Shown here: piece after piece, positions 7,149 to 12,866 of the stretch | Position numbering within the stretch: the first letter of the stretch is position 1 | How the letters are laid out: each line of letters opens with the position of its first letter | Source: JBHJOF01 sp050330055 | GTDB taxonomy: Bacteria; Pseudomonadota; Alphaproteobacteria; Kiloniellales; JAKSDN01 | DNA: 12,866 bases | Assembly (NCBI GenBank): GCA_050330055.1 | Contig: JBHJOF010000342.1 | Coordinates: 1 to 12,866, forward strand | Reading direction: 5' to 3' | Made by a program: the position numbers and the translations under genes | The notes under the pieces: model-generated | Seen by the model: only the letters and a program-made list of their open reading frames with translations | The model's database searches: none | Told to the model about the DNA's origin: nothing

Positions 7149-7817
7149 TCAGGCGCAGGCGGCGAGGATGTCCTCGAGCTGCGAGACCAAGAGGCCCTTG
7201 CGCGGCGCGAAGGACCCGTCGAAGGCGGCCGAGCCGATGGTGAAGGCATCGGCGCCGGCTCCGGCCAGGTCGCGGATGCGCCGCGGCGAGTCGACGCTGC
7301 CGGCGACCACCAGGTAGCCGTCGGTGGCGCCGCGCGCCGCCCGCACCAGCGCAAGCGGGTCTGCCTCGGTCGCGCGATAGGCCAGGAGATCGACCCCGGC
7401 GCAGCCGAGCCGGCCGAAGCGGGCGCAATCCTCGGCCACGCTCTGCGGCGTGCCGCCGAGCCTGGTCGGATGGCCTTCCGGGCGCCCCGGGAAGGGCAGG
7501 TACTCGATCCCGGTCCCCTTCAGGATCTGCAGGATCGCCTCGGCGTCGGTGCCGCCCAAGAGGCGGTCGACGCCGATCTCGCGCGCGGTCCGCGCCGAGG
7601 CCAGGCAGGCTTCCGGCGTGGTGCTGACCACCTCCATGTAGCTGATGGCGCCGGCCGCCTTGATCCGCCGGTTGAGCTCGCGCAGCGTTTCGCTATCCAC
7701 GCCGACATCCTTGAAGCCCAGGTGCCGGATACCGGCCGGCTTGATCGCCTCCAGGGTCTCCAGGCAGTCCTCGACCGTCTGGTCCTGCCGCGTGAACATG
7801 AAGATGAAGTCGATCAC
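7149..7817 (-). CDS. Phosphate-binding TIM-barrel protein (HisA/NanE-like superfamily), function unknown
   Basis: This 222-residue cytoplasmic protein looks like a (beta/alpha)8 barrel of the ribulose-phosphate-binding type. Visible strands and loops include GIRHLGFKDVGV, AISYMEVVSTT, VDRLLGGTDAE and AGVDLLAYRATEADP. Near the C-terminus come VVAGSVDSPRRI and ADAFTIGSAAFDG, the two glycine-rich loops that grip a phosphate in HisA, HisF, TrpC and NanE relatives. A sugar-phosphate isomerase, epimerase or aldolase-like role is plausible, but I cannot name the reaction. The open frame extends upstream to an ATG at 7907, but I choose GTG 7817. It has AGGGGGG six bases upstream, the extra stretch is glycine/arginine-rich and unlike a barrel start, and VIDFIFMFTRQD reads as the first strand. 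It is divergent from the ABC importer operon and shares its control region. Confidence 0.82.
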   Translation of the reverse strand: MIDFIFMFTRQDQTVEDCLETLEAIKPAGIRHLGFKDVGVDSETLRELNRRIKAAGAISYMEVVSTTPEACLASARTAREIGVDRLLGGTDAEAILQILKGTGIEYLPFPGRPEGHPTRLGGTPQSVAEDCARFGRLGCAGVDLLAYRATEADPLALVRAARGATDGYLVVAGSVDSPRRIRDLAGAGADAFTIGSAAFDGSFAPRKGLLVSQLEDILAACA

Positions 7818-7898
7818 CGAGTGCCCCCCTGGTCCTTGCCCGGGCCTTGCCGGCCGCTTTCCGCGGCCGCCTTTATCGCAGAGTCCGCGCCGCGGCCT

Positions 7899-7928
7899 CA
7901 ACATCAAAATGTTGGAACCTCCAATATT
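7899..7928. promoter_or_regulatory. Overlapping palindromes, probable operator of the divergent genes
   Basis: CAACAT-CAAA-ATGTTG (7899-7914) is a perfect 6-base inverted repeat. It shares its right half with a second palindrome at 7908-7928, AATGTTGGA-ACC-TCCAATATT, whose 9-base arms match at 8 positions. Such overlapping dyads in an AT-rich island between divergent genes are typical of a transcription factor operator. No regulator gene is in the window, so the factor is unknown. Confidence 0.6.
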
Positions 7929-7945
7929 GTCGTGGTACTATTGTC
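7925..7945 (+). repeat. TATTGTC direct repeat, 14-base spacing
   Basis: TATTGTC occurs at 7925-7931 and again at 7939-7945, a 14-base period. It begins at the end of the second palindrome. It may be an additional protein-binding site or part of the same operator. Confidence 0.5.
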
Positions 7946-8020
7946 ATCAATGGCGGCGGCGCCTCGCGCATGCCAAAGACCGCCTGGCCTCTTGTCGGCC
8001 GCACGGATCGTCCGGCCGAT

Positions 8021-8048
8021 TTGTCTGGGGATGGAACCACCCTATAGT
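8021..8048 (+). promoter_or_regulatory. Sigma-70-like promoter of the ABC importer operon
   Basis: TTGTCT (8021-8026), a 16-base spacer and TATAGT (8043-8048) form the best -35/-10 pair before the binding-protein gene (4 of 6 and 5 of 6 consensus matches). Transcription would begin near 8055, giving a leader of about 60 bases. The operator-like palindromes lie about 100 bases upstream of the -35, more consistent with activation or looping than with simple blockage of this promoter. Confidence 0.5.
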
Positions 8049-8116
8049 AGGGCAGGGGCAACGGCTCTGGACCACAGAGGCCGAAGGCGAGGCGACATCA
8101 CGGGGAGACAGCGACT

Positions 8117-9253
8117 ATGAAACTCGACCGACGCAATTTTCTGCAGCTTTCTGCGGCAACGGCGACCGCGCTTGCGGCGCCGGGCCTGGTGAGCCGGCCG
8201 GCTCGCGCGGCGCGCGAGAAGGAGCTGAACATTCTTTGCTGGGAAGGCTACAACTCGGCCGCCGTGCTGGATCCCTTCCGGCGCGCGCATGGGGCGACGG
8301 TGAAGGCCGAGTCGCTGACCAACGATCCGACCATGATCAACCGCCTGCGCGGCGGCGAGACCAACGTCTGGGACCTGATCAACGTCAACAATCCCTGGGC
8401 GCGCAAGGTCATGTACCCCGAGGGCATGATCATGCCGCTCGACCGCGCCGCCTTCGAGCCCTACTTCGAGACGATGCTGCCGGCCTTCAAGCCGCCCTAT
8501 CCCTGGGCGATGAGCGAGGACGGCAAGGATCTGCTGGGCATAGCCCAGCGCTTCGGGCCCTACTCCTTCGTCGCCAACACCGACAAGGTGTCGCGCGCCA
8601 CGGCCGAGGACCAGGGCTGGGACCTGTTCAACGACGCCGGCATGGCCAAGCGCTACGGCATCCAGGAGACCGAGGACTGGCAGGTCTTCGACATCTGCAT
8701 GATCGCGGGCTTCGATCCCTTCCGCCCGCACAGCGAGGAGGAGGTCGCCAAGTTCGACGCCACCGCCCGGCAGCTGTTTCGCGATGCCGCCCTGGTCGGC
8801 GACCTGGCGTCCATGAATCAGTCGCTGGTCTCGGGCGAGATCGACGTCTATTTCCCCGGCGGCATCTATGCCTGTTCGCCGGCCCGCGCCGACGGCTTCC
8901 TCAACATCCGCGGCATCACGCCCAACAAGGGTCCGGCCAACGGCAAGGGCGGCATCGCCTGGATCGAGATCACCTCGGTGGTCAACAATCCGCAGATCTC
9001 GCCCCTGGCCGAGACGTTCCTGAAGTACGTGCAGGACCCCGAGGTTTCGCACATCGTCGCCTTTGCCGAAGGCACCTTCAACCCCGTGTCGCAGATGGGC
9101 GATCCCGCCTGCTTCAAGCGCTTCACCGCCGAGGAACTGGAAATCATCCAGTGGGACAGCCTGGAGCAGGAAATGGCAAACTCGGTCGAGTACGACCTGG
9201 TGCCCGACTACGACCGGCTGCTCGGCATCATGACCGCGGCGCGGCGCGGCTGA
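8117..9253 (+). CDS. Periplasmic substrate-binding protein of a polyamine-type (PotD-like) ABC importer
   Basis: This 378-residue protein should capture a small, probably cationic solute in the periplasm and hand it to the permeases encoded downstream. Residues 4-9 (DRRNFL) form a twin-arginine motif followed by a hydrophobic alanine-rich stretch and an ARA cleavage site near 29-32, so export by Tat in folded form is likely. The mature start ELNILCWEGYNSAAVLDPF matches PotD/PotF-type proteins, with LINVNNPWARK, RFGPYSFVANTDKV and a conserved YFPGGIYA segment typical of the fold. Length fits the family (about 350-370). GGGGAG lies 9 bases before the ATG. It is the first gene of the operon, 37 bases before the ATPase gene. 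The true ligand could be spermidine, putrescine or another amine or amino acid derivative; sequence alone does not settle it. Confidence 0.9.
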   Translation: MKLDRRNFLQLSAATATALAAPGLVSRPARAAREKELNILCWEGYNSAAVLDPFRRAHGATVKAESLTNDPTMINRLRGGETNVWDLINVNNPWARKVMYPEGMIMPLDRAAFEPYFETMLPAFKPPYPWAMSEDGKDLLGIAQRFGPYSFVANTDKVSRATAEDQGWDLFNDAGMAKRYGIQETEDWQVFDICMIAGFDPFRPHSEEEVAKFDATARQLFRDAALVGDLASMNQSLVSGEIDVYFPGGIYACSPARADGFLNIRGITPNKGPANGKGGIAWIEITSVVNNPQISPLAETFLKYVQDPEVSHIVAFAEGTFNPVSQMGDPACFKRFTAEELEIIQWDSLEQEMANSVEYDLVPDYDRLLGIMTAARRG

Positions 9254-9290
9254 GCGGGCAAGCGCCAGGCGAGGGAGCAAGAGCGGGTCG

Positions 9291-10358
9291 ATGAGTGGAC
9301 GGCCGCCGATCCTCCAGCTGCGGGGGATCACCAAGCAGTTTGGCGGATTGGCGGCTGTCGACCATATCAACCTCGACGTCGGCGAAGGCGAGTTCTTCAC
9401 CATCGTGGGCCCGTCGGGCAGCGGCAAGACCACGCTGCTGCGCGTGCTGGCCGGCATGGAGGAGCCGACCGCCGGCGATATCCTGCTGCGCGGCGAGCGC
9501 ATCAACGACCTGCCGCCCAATCGCCGCCCGACCTGCATGGTCTTCCAGTCGCTGGCGCTCTTTCCGCACCGCACGGTGGGCCAGAACATCGAGTTCCCGC
9601 TGAAGATCAAGGGCGTCGCCCGCGCGGCGCGGCGGCAGCGCGCGCTTGACCTGATCGATCTGCTGCGGCTGCCGCGCGCCTACTACGACAAGAGCGTCAC
9701 CAAGTGCTCGGGCGGCGAGCGCCAGCGCGTGGCGCTGGCGCGCGCCTTCGCCTACGATCCCGCCATCCTGTTCTTCGACGAGCCGCTCTCGGCGATAGAC
9801 TACAAGCTGCGCAAGACCCTCGAAAAGGAGCTGAAGGACATCCACAAGGAGACCGGCAAGACGTTCATGTACATCACTCACTCGCTGGAGGAAGCGATGG
9901 TGATGAGCGACCGCATCGGCGTGATGCGCGCCGGCCGCCTGGTCCAGGTCGGCTCGCCGCACGAGATCTATACCGCGCCGCAGGACAAGTTCGTCTCCGA
10001 GTTCATGGGTGAGGTCAACGTCATCGACGTGCGCCGCGACGGCGGCGACGAGCTGGCCGGGGTCTCGGTACCGGGCCGCTTTCGCGCCGCCGCGCTGCCG
10101 GCCGACTTCACCGCCGGTCACCTGGTGGTGCGGCCGGAATCGGTGCGCTTCCTGGTGGCCGGCGAACAGGCCGACAACCGGCTGCAGGGGCGGCTCTACA
10201 ACGAATATGCCTTGGGCAGCCGCATCCAGTACCAGGTACGCGTCGGCGGCCACGTCTTCGTCGTCGAGCGCCTGCGCCAGCAGGCCTACCGGGGCCAGCC
10301 CGACGACGAGGTGACGATTGGCTGGGACGCGCGTGACGGCGTGCTGGTGACCGGATGA
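9291..10358 (+). CDS. ABC importer ATP-binding protein, PotA-like
   Basis: This 355-residue cytoplasmic ATPase powers the importer. Walker A is GPSGSGKT at 40-47 (Lys46). The Q-loop FQSLALFPH follows, the signature is CSGGERQRV at 139-147, Walker B ends in FFDEP (Asp163, Glu164), and the switch histidine is His197 in THSLEEAM. After about residue 240 comes a TOBE-type regulatory domain, as in PotA and other carbohydrate- or polyamine-type ATPases, and overall length fits PotA (about 370). The signature starts with Cys rather than Leu and has Glu in place of the first Gln of LSGGQ, a tolerated variation. Its last four bases overlap the start of the first permease gene (ATGA), so the two are likely translationally coupled. 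Confidence 0.95.
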   Translation: MSGRPPILQLRGITKQFGGLAAVDHINLDVGEGEFFTIVGPSGSGKTTLLRVLAGMEEPTAGDILLRGERINDLPPNRRPTCMVFQSLALFPHRTVGQNIEFPLKIKGVARAARRQRALDLIDLLRLPRAYYDKSVTKCSGGERQRVALARAFAYDPAILFFDEPLSAIDYKLRKTLEKELKDIHKETGKTFMYITHSLEEAMVMSDRIGVMRAGRLVQVGSPHEIYTAPQDKFVSEFMGEVNVIDVRRDGGDELAGVSVPGRFRAAALPADFTAGHLVVRPESVRFLVAGEQADNRLQGRLYNEYALGSRIQYQVRVGGHVFVVERLRQQAYRGQPDDEVTIGWDARDGVLVTG

Positions 10359-11215
10359 GCGCCATCCTGCACCGAATGTTGCGCCCCGGCCTGCGGCATG
10401 CGCTGCCGATCGGTCTGCTGCTGGCCGTCGGCTTCGCCGCGCCGCTGGTCATCGTGCTGGGTTACTCGCTGGCCGAGCCGCGCAGCTTCGACCTGCTGAG
10501 CGGCCCGACGCTGGCCAACTACCGCACGATCTTCGGCGAGACCTACTATATCTCCTTTCTCTGGTCGCTGTGCTTCGCGCTGCTGGCGGTGATCATCCTG
10601 GCGGCAATCTGCTATCCCGTGGCCTACGGCCTGGCGCGCGTCTTCGGCCCCTGGGCCAATCTCGTCACGCTGCTCTTCGTCATCCCGCTTTTCGTGTCGG
10701 AGAACGTGCGGCTGTTCGGCTGGACGCTGTTCTTCATCAAGGGCGGGGTGCTGCAGGGCGGGATGCTGGCCTTGTTCGGCCTCGAGATGCAGACCCTGCT
10801 GTTCAAGCCGCCGATCATCGTCTTCGGCATGGTCTACGTCTATCTACCCTTCATGCTGTTCCCCATGACACTGGGGCTCTCCATGGTGCCGCGCGAGGTG
10901 ACCGAGGCGGCCGCCGACCTGGGCGGCAATCGCTGGCAGGTCTTCCGCGAGGTCGAGCTGCCGCTGGCCATGCCGGGCATCGTCATCGGCATGCTGCTGA
11001 CCTTTGTCCTCGGCGTCGGCGCCCTGGCGGAGGCCAGGATACTCGGCGGCCAGTCGATCATTCCCATCGCGCACGACATCGAGATCGCCTTCACCTACGC
11101 GCAGAACTGGCCGCTGGGCGCCGCCCTGTCCGTGCTCCTGGTGCTGCTGGTCGGCTTCCTGGTGCTGACGGTGCTGCGCCGCCTCGACCTCGACCGCATC
11201 CTGGGGCGGAGGTAG
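10355..11215 (+). CDS. ABC importer permease, PotB-like
   Basis: This 286-residue inner-membrane permease has six predicted membrane segments, the first at about residues 16-38. The EAA coupling loop reads EAAADLGGNRWQVFREVELP, beginning at Glu184, where the ATPase docks. Length and order match PotB of spermidine/putrescine importers. The ATG overlaps the ATPase stop as ATGA and has no strong ribosome site of its own, so it probably depends on re-initiation by ribosomes finishing the ATPase. The second permease begins four bases after its stop. The two permeases would form a heterodimeric channel. Confidence 0.93.
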   Translation: MSAILHRMLRPGLRHALPIGLLLAVGFAAPLVIVLGYSLAEPRSFDLLSGPTLANYRTIFGETYYISFLWSLCFALLAVIILAAICYPVAYGLARVFGPWANLVTLLFVIPLFVSENVRLFGWTLFFIKGGVLQGGMLALFGLEMQTLLFKPPIIVFGMVYVYLPFMLFPMTLGLSMVPREVTEAAADLGGNRWQVFREVELPLAMPGIVIGMLLTFVLGVGALAEARILGGQSIIPIAHDIEIAFTYAQNWPLGAALSVLLVLLVGFLVLTVLRRLDLDRILGRR

Positions 11216-11219
11216 CGCC

Positions 11220-12020
11220 ATGGAGCGTCGCCGCCGCCGCAATGCCGCGCTGATCGTCGCCTGGACGCTGACGCTGCTGGTCTTCCTCTACCTGCCGATC
11301 CTGGTCGACTTCCTCGCCAGCATCGGCGAGTCGCGCTACTTCATCTTCCCCATCCCGCGCTATGGCTTCTCCTGGTGGGAGAAGACCTTCAGCGAGATCG
11401 AGACCTGGGTGCTGATCGAGACCTCCGTCACCATCGCGCTGATCGTCACCGTCTTCGCCGTGGTCATCGGTTTCTTCGCTGCGCTGGCCTTCGCGCGCTT
11501 CAACTGGCGCGGCCGTTCGCTCTACCAGAAGCTGGTGCTGCTGCCGATCTTCTTTCCCCAGGCGGTGCTGGGCTTGGCATTGCTGCTCTGGTTCAACGCG
11601 CTCGGCATCCCGCTGTCCTGGCGGACGGCGGTCTTCGCCCATCTGGTCTGGGTCGTGCCGGTGGTGACGCTGGTCATCGCCATCCAGGTCTATTCCTTCG
11701 ATCCCTCGCTGGAGGAGGCCGCCCGCGACCTGGGCGCCACGCGCTGGCAGGTGCTGCGCGAGGTGACGCTGCCGGTGCTCTGGCCGGGCCTCTTCTCCGG
11801 CGCGCTCTTCGCCTTTCTGCTGTCGTGGGGCAACTTCCCGCTGTCGCTCTACACGACCGGTGCGGACTCGACGGTGCCGGAGTGGCTCTTCGCCAAGATG
11901 ATCGCCGGCTACACGCCGCGCGTCCCGGTGCTGGGCACGGTCTCGACCGTGGGTGCCGCCGTGCTGCTGCTCGGCGGCTACGCCGTGTTCCTGCTGTCCC
12001 GCCGCATGCGGGCGGAGTAG
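11220..12020 (+). CDS. ABC importer permease, PotC-like
   Basis: This 266-residue inner-membrane permease is the second half of the translocation channel. It has an N-terminal basic stretch (MERRRRR) followed by a hydrophobic segment, then five more membrane segments. The EAA loop reads EEAARDLGATRWQVLREVTLP, with the key Glu-Ala-Ala at 166-168. Size and order match PotC. GGAGG at 11208-11212 sits 7 bases before the ATG, inside the end of the first permease gene. It is the last gene of the operon. No hairpin terminator is obvious before the toxin-antitoxin promoter that follows, so some read-through into that module is possible. Confidence 0.93.
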   Translation: MERRRRRNAALIVAWTLTLLVFLYLPILVDFLASIGESRYFIFPIPRYGFSWWEKTFSEIETWVLIETSVTIALIVTVFAVVIGFFAALAFARFNWRGRSLYQKLVLLPIFFPQAVLGLALLLWFNALGIPLSWRTAVFAHLVWVVPVVTLVIAIQVYSFDPSLEEAARDLGATRWQVLREVTLPVLWPGLFSGALFAFLLSWGNFPLSLYTTGADSTVPEWLFAKMIAGYTPRVPVLGTVSTVGAAVLLLGGYAVFLLSRRMRAE

Positions 12021-12043
12021 CGCTTCCGTGGTTCGTTCGCTTG

Positions 12044-12072
12044 TTGATCGATATTATAATTTTTGTTATACT
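12044..12072 (+). promoter_or_regulatory. Sigma-70-like promoter of the toxin-antitoxin pair
   Basis: TTGATC (12044-12049), a 17-base spacer and TATACT (12067-12072) give 4 of 6 and 5 of 6 matches to the -35 and -10 consensus. This is one of the most AT-rich stretches of the window. Transcription would start near 12079, leaving a leader of about 25 bases that carries GGAG at 12092-12095. Confidence 0.6.
12055..12070. promoter_or_regulatory. TATAA-N6-TTATA inverted repeat overlapping the -10, likely autoregulatory operator
   Basis: TATAA (12055-12059) and TTATA (12066-12070) are perfect inverted repeats around six bases and overlap the -10 element. AbrB-type antitoxins usually bind such AT-rich dyads and repress their own promoter. 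Binding here is inferred from position and symmetry. Confidence 0.5.
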
Positions 12073-12102
12073 CAACTTCGCAGTCGACTTTGGAGATGTG
12101 CC

Positions 12103-12333
12103 ATGACCCAGCATCTCAAGATTCGCAAGATCGGCGGCTCGCTCGGCGTGCTGCTGCCCAAGGAGCTTTTGGCCGAGCTCGGCGTCGGCGAAGGCGACCT
12201 GCTCTATCCGGTGCGGACACCGGATGGGATCGAGCTGACGCGCTTCGATCCCGACTTCGCCAAGGCGATCGAGGCCGGGCGCAGCTTCCGGCGGCGCTAT
12301 CCCAATGCCATGAAGAAGTTGGCCGAGGGCTGA
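12103..12333 (+). CDS. AbrB/MazE-type antitoxin
   Basis: This 76-residue protein should bind and neutralise the toxin encoded next to it and repress their shared promoter. The N-terminal half (KIRKIGGSLGVLLPKELLAELGVGEGDLLYPV) is the swapped-hairpin DNA-binding fold of AbrB/SpoVT/MazE proteins. The charged C-terminal half (about 48-76), rich in Arg, Lys and Asp, is the expected toxin-binding tail. I chose ATG 12103 over upstream in-frame possibilities because GGAG lies 7 bases before it, the promoter lies just upstream, and it matches the usual N-terminus of the family. Its stop TGA shares one base with the toxin start, so the two are translationally coupled. Confidence 0.88.
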   Translation: MTQHLKIRKIGGSLGVLLPKELLAELGVGEGDLLYPVRTPDGIELTRFDPDFAKAIEAGRSFRRRYPNAMKKLAEG

Positions 12334-12749
12334 TGGCGCTGAAATGGCTAACGCAGGAAATGGTCTTGAATCTTCATAAAGAAAACATGGCCGAGTTCGG
12401 TGGCGATCCCAGCCTGCGCGACCGTGGGCTGTTGGAAAGCGCCCTGGAGCGTCCGCGCAATTTGCATGCCTATGGGGACGCCCCCTCGATTCATGCACTG
12501 GCGGCCGCCCACTGCTCTGGTATCGTGCGCAATCATCCCTTTGTCGATGGCAACAAGCGAGCAGGCATAGAGGCTGCGAATGCCTTCCTGGCACTGAACG
12601 GGCTAGCACTGCAGCCAAGCGAAACTGAAATCGTTCACGTGATCCTGGCGCTAGCCGCCAGCGAACTGGATGACGATGCCCTGGCAGACTGGATCGCCGA
12701 GAACACGGCGCCAGTGGACGACGACACGGATGGGAAACCCCGGAAGTGA
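12333..12749 (+). CDS. doc: Death-on-curing (Doc/Fic-fold) toxin
   Basis: This 138-residue protein is a Doc-type toxin. Doc of phage P1 is a Fic-fold kinase that phosphorylates elongation factor Tu and halts translation. The diagnostic motif is HPFVDGNKRAG starting at His68, with the Doc-style DGNKR core (catalytic His68, Asp72, Asn74, Lys75 and Arg76). Upstream are MALKWLTQEMVLNLHKENMAEFGGDPSLRDRGLLESAL and an IHALAAAHCSGIV helix typical of the family. The acidic C-terminal tail (about 118-138) is slightly longer than usual. The gene is less GC-rich than its neighbours (12361-12420 counts to about 53% G+C), which fits horizontal acquisition. The ATG overlaps the antitoxin stop by one base. 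Confidence 0.92.
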   Translation: MALKWLTQEMVLNLHKENMAEFGGDPSLRDRGLLESALERPRNLHAYGDAPSIHALAAAHCSGIVRNHPFVDGNKRAGIEAANAFLALNGLALQPSETEIVHVILALAASELDDDALADWIAENTAPVDDDTDGKPRK

Positions 12750-12768
12750 AAACTGGGGACCTAAGGAC

Positions 12769-12866
12769 ATGACCACGCACGAAACCACCCTTCTCGACCA
12801 GAGCCTGATCGGCGAGCGGATTCCGCTGGAGCAGATCCCGTTGATCGACTTCGGGCCCTTCCGCAA
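12769..12866 (+). CDS. N-terminus of isopenicillin N synthase-like 2-oxoglutarate/Fe(II) oxygenase (cut by window edge)
   Basis: Only 32 residues are visible. IPLEQIPLIDFGPFR is the opening strand of the DIOX_N domain that begins isopenicillin N synthase-like 2-oxoglutarate/Fe(II) dioxygenases. The metal-binding HxD...H residues would lie beyond the window, so activity cannot be checked. GGGGA at 12755-12759 lies 9 bases before the ATG, and AAGGA almost abuts it. The gene starts 19 bases after the toxin stop, so it may be co-transcribed with the toxin-antitoxin pair. Oxygenases of this type are often found beside polyamine-type ABC importers, suggesting an original link with the operon upstream. 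Identification rests on a short stretch. Confidence 0.6.
   Translation, partial: MTTHETTLLDQSLIGERIPLEQIPLIDFGPFR

Noticed and set aside
7818..7907. N-terminal extension of the TIM-barrel gene to ATG 7907
   Set aside because: The extension is Arg/Gly/Pro-rich, would overlap the operator palindromes, and GTG 7817 has a much better ribosome site.
8042..9610. Minus-strand open frame of 522 codons opposite the binding-protein gene
   Set aside because: No motif is visible, and the opposite strand encodes a clear PotD-like protein and the start of the ATPase.
12055..12060. Perfect TATAAT as the -10 of the toxin-antitoxin promoter
   Set aside because: No -35 lies at a suitable distance (TTGTTG is only 8 bases upstream). 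TTGATC-17-TATACT fits better, and TATAAT is more likely part of the operator.

Overview
The window is about two-thirds G+C, with the codon bias and gene families of a free-living alphaproteobacterium. A Rhodospirillales-type genome is my best guess. The support is a PleC/DivJ-style histidine kinase preceded by a CtrA-like box, a Tat-exported PotD-like binding protein and a YkgJ-type cysteine cluster protein. No rRNA, tRNA, CRISPR array, transposase or phage gene is visible.

Layout. (1) Positions 1-1328, minus strand: an FGGY sugar kinase whose C-terminus runs off the left edge. (2) About 490 noncoding bases separate it from a divergent, large membrane histidine kinase (1818-4160, plus), which carries a CtrA-like recognition site upstream. 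(3) A sodium:solute symporter of the SGLT-like branch (4173-5762, minus) converges on the kinase with only 12 bases between the stop codons. (4) Two small plus-strand genes follow: a YkgJ-family protein (5969-6349) with a candidate terminator, and a secreted four-cysteine protein of unknown function (6484-6915). (5) A 148-base nested palindrome (6946-7093) lies next. (6) A minus-strand phosphate-binding TIM-barrel gene (7149-7817) faces a plus-strand polyamine-type ABC importer operon (binding protein, ATPase, two permeases; 8117-12020). The 299-base divergent region between them holds overlapping palindromes, a 14-base-spaced direct repeat and a good sigma-70-like promoter. (7) An AbrB-type antitoxin and Doc/Fic-type toxin pair (12103-12749) has its own AT-rich promoter and operator. 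(8) The N-terminus of an isopenicillin N synthase-like 2-oxoglutarate/Fe(II) oxygenase is cut by the right edge (12769-12866).

How it may work together. The importer genes form one tightly packed operon. It and the TIM-barrel gene share a control region, so the barrel protein may act on something related to the imported compound. The oxygenase probably belonged to the same metabolic neighbourhood before the toxin-antitoxin pair came to lie between them. The sugar kinase and SGLT-like symporter suggest carbohydrate use on the left side. The orphan histidine kinase between them may be tied to the CtrA cell-cycle network rather than to sugar sensing. The strongest candidates for something new are the divergent operator cluster with the uncharacterised barrel protein, the CtrA-box histidine kinase, and the AbrB-Doc module within an otherwise metabolic locus.
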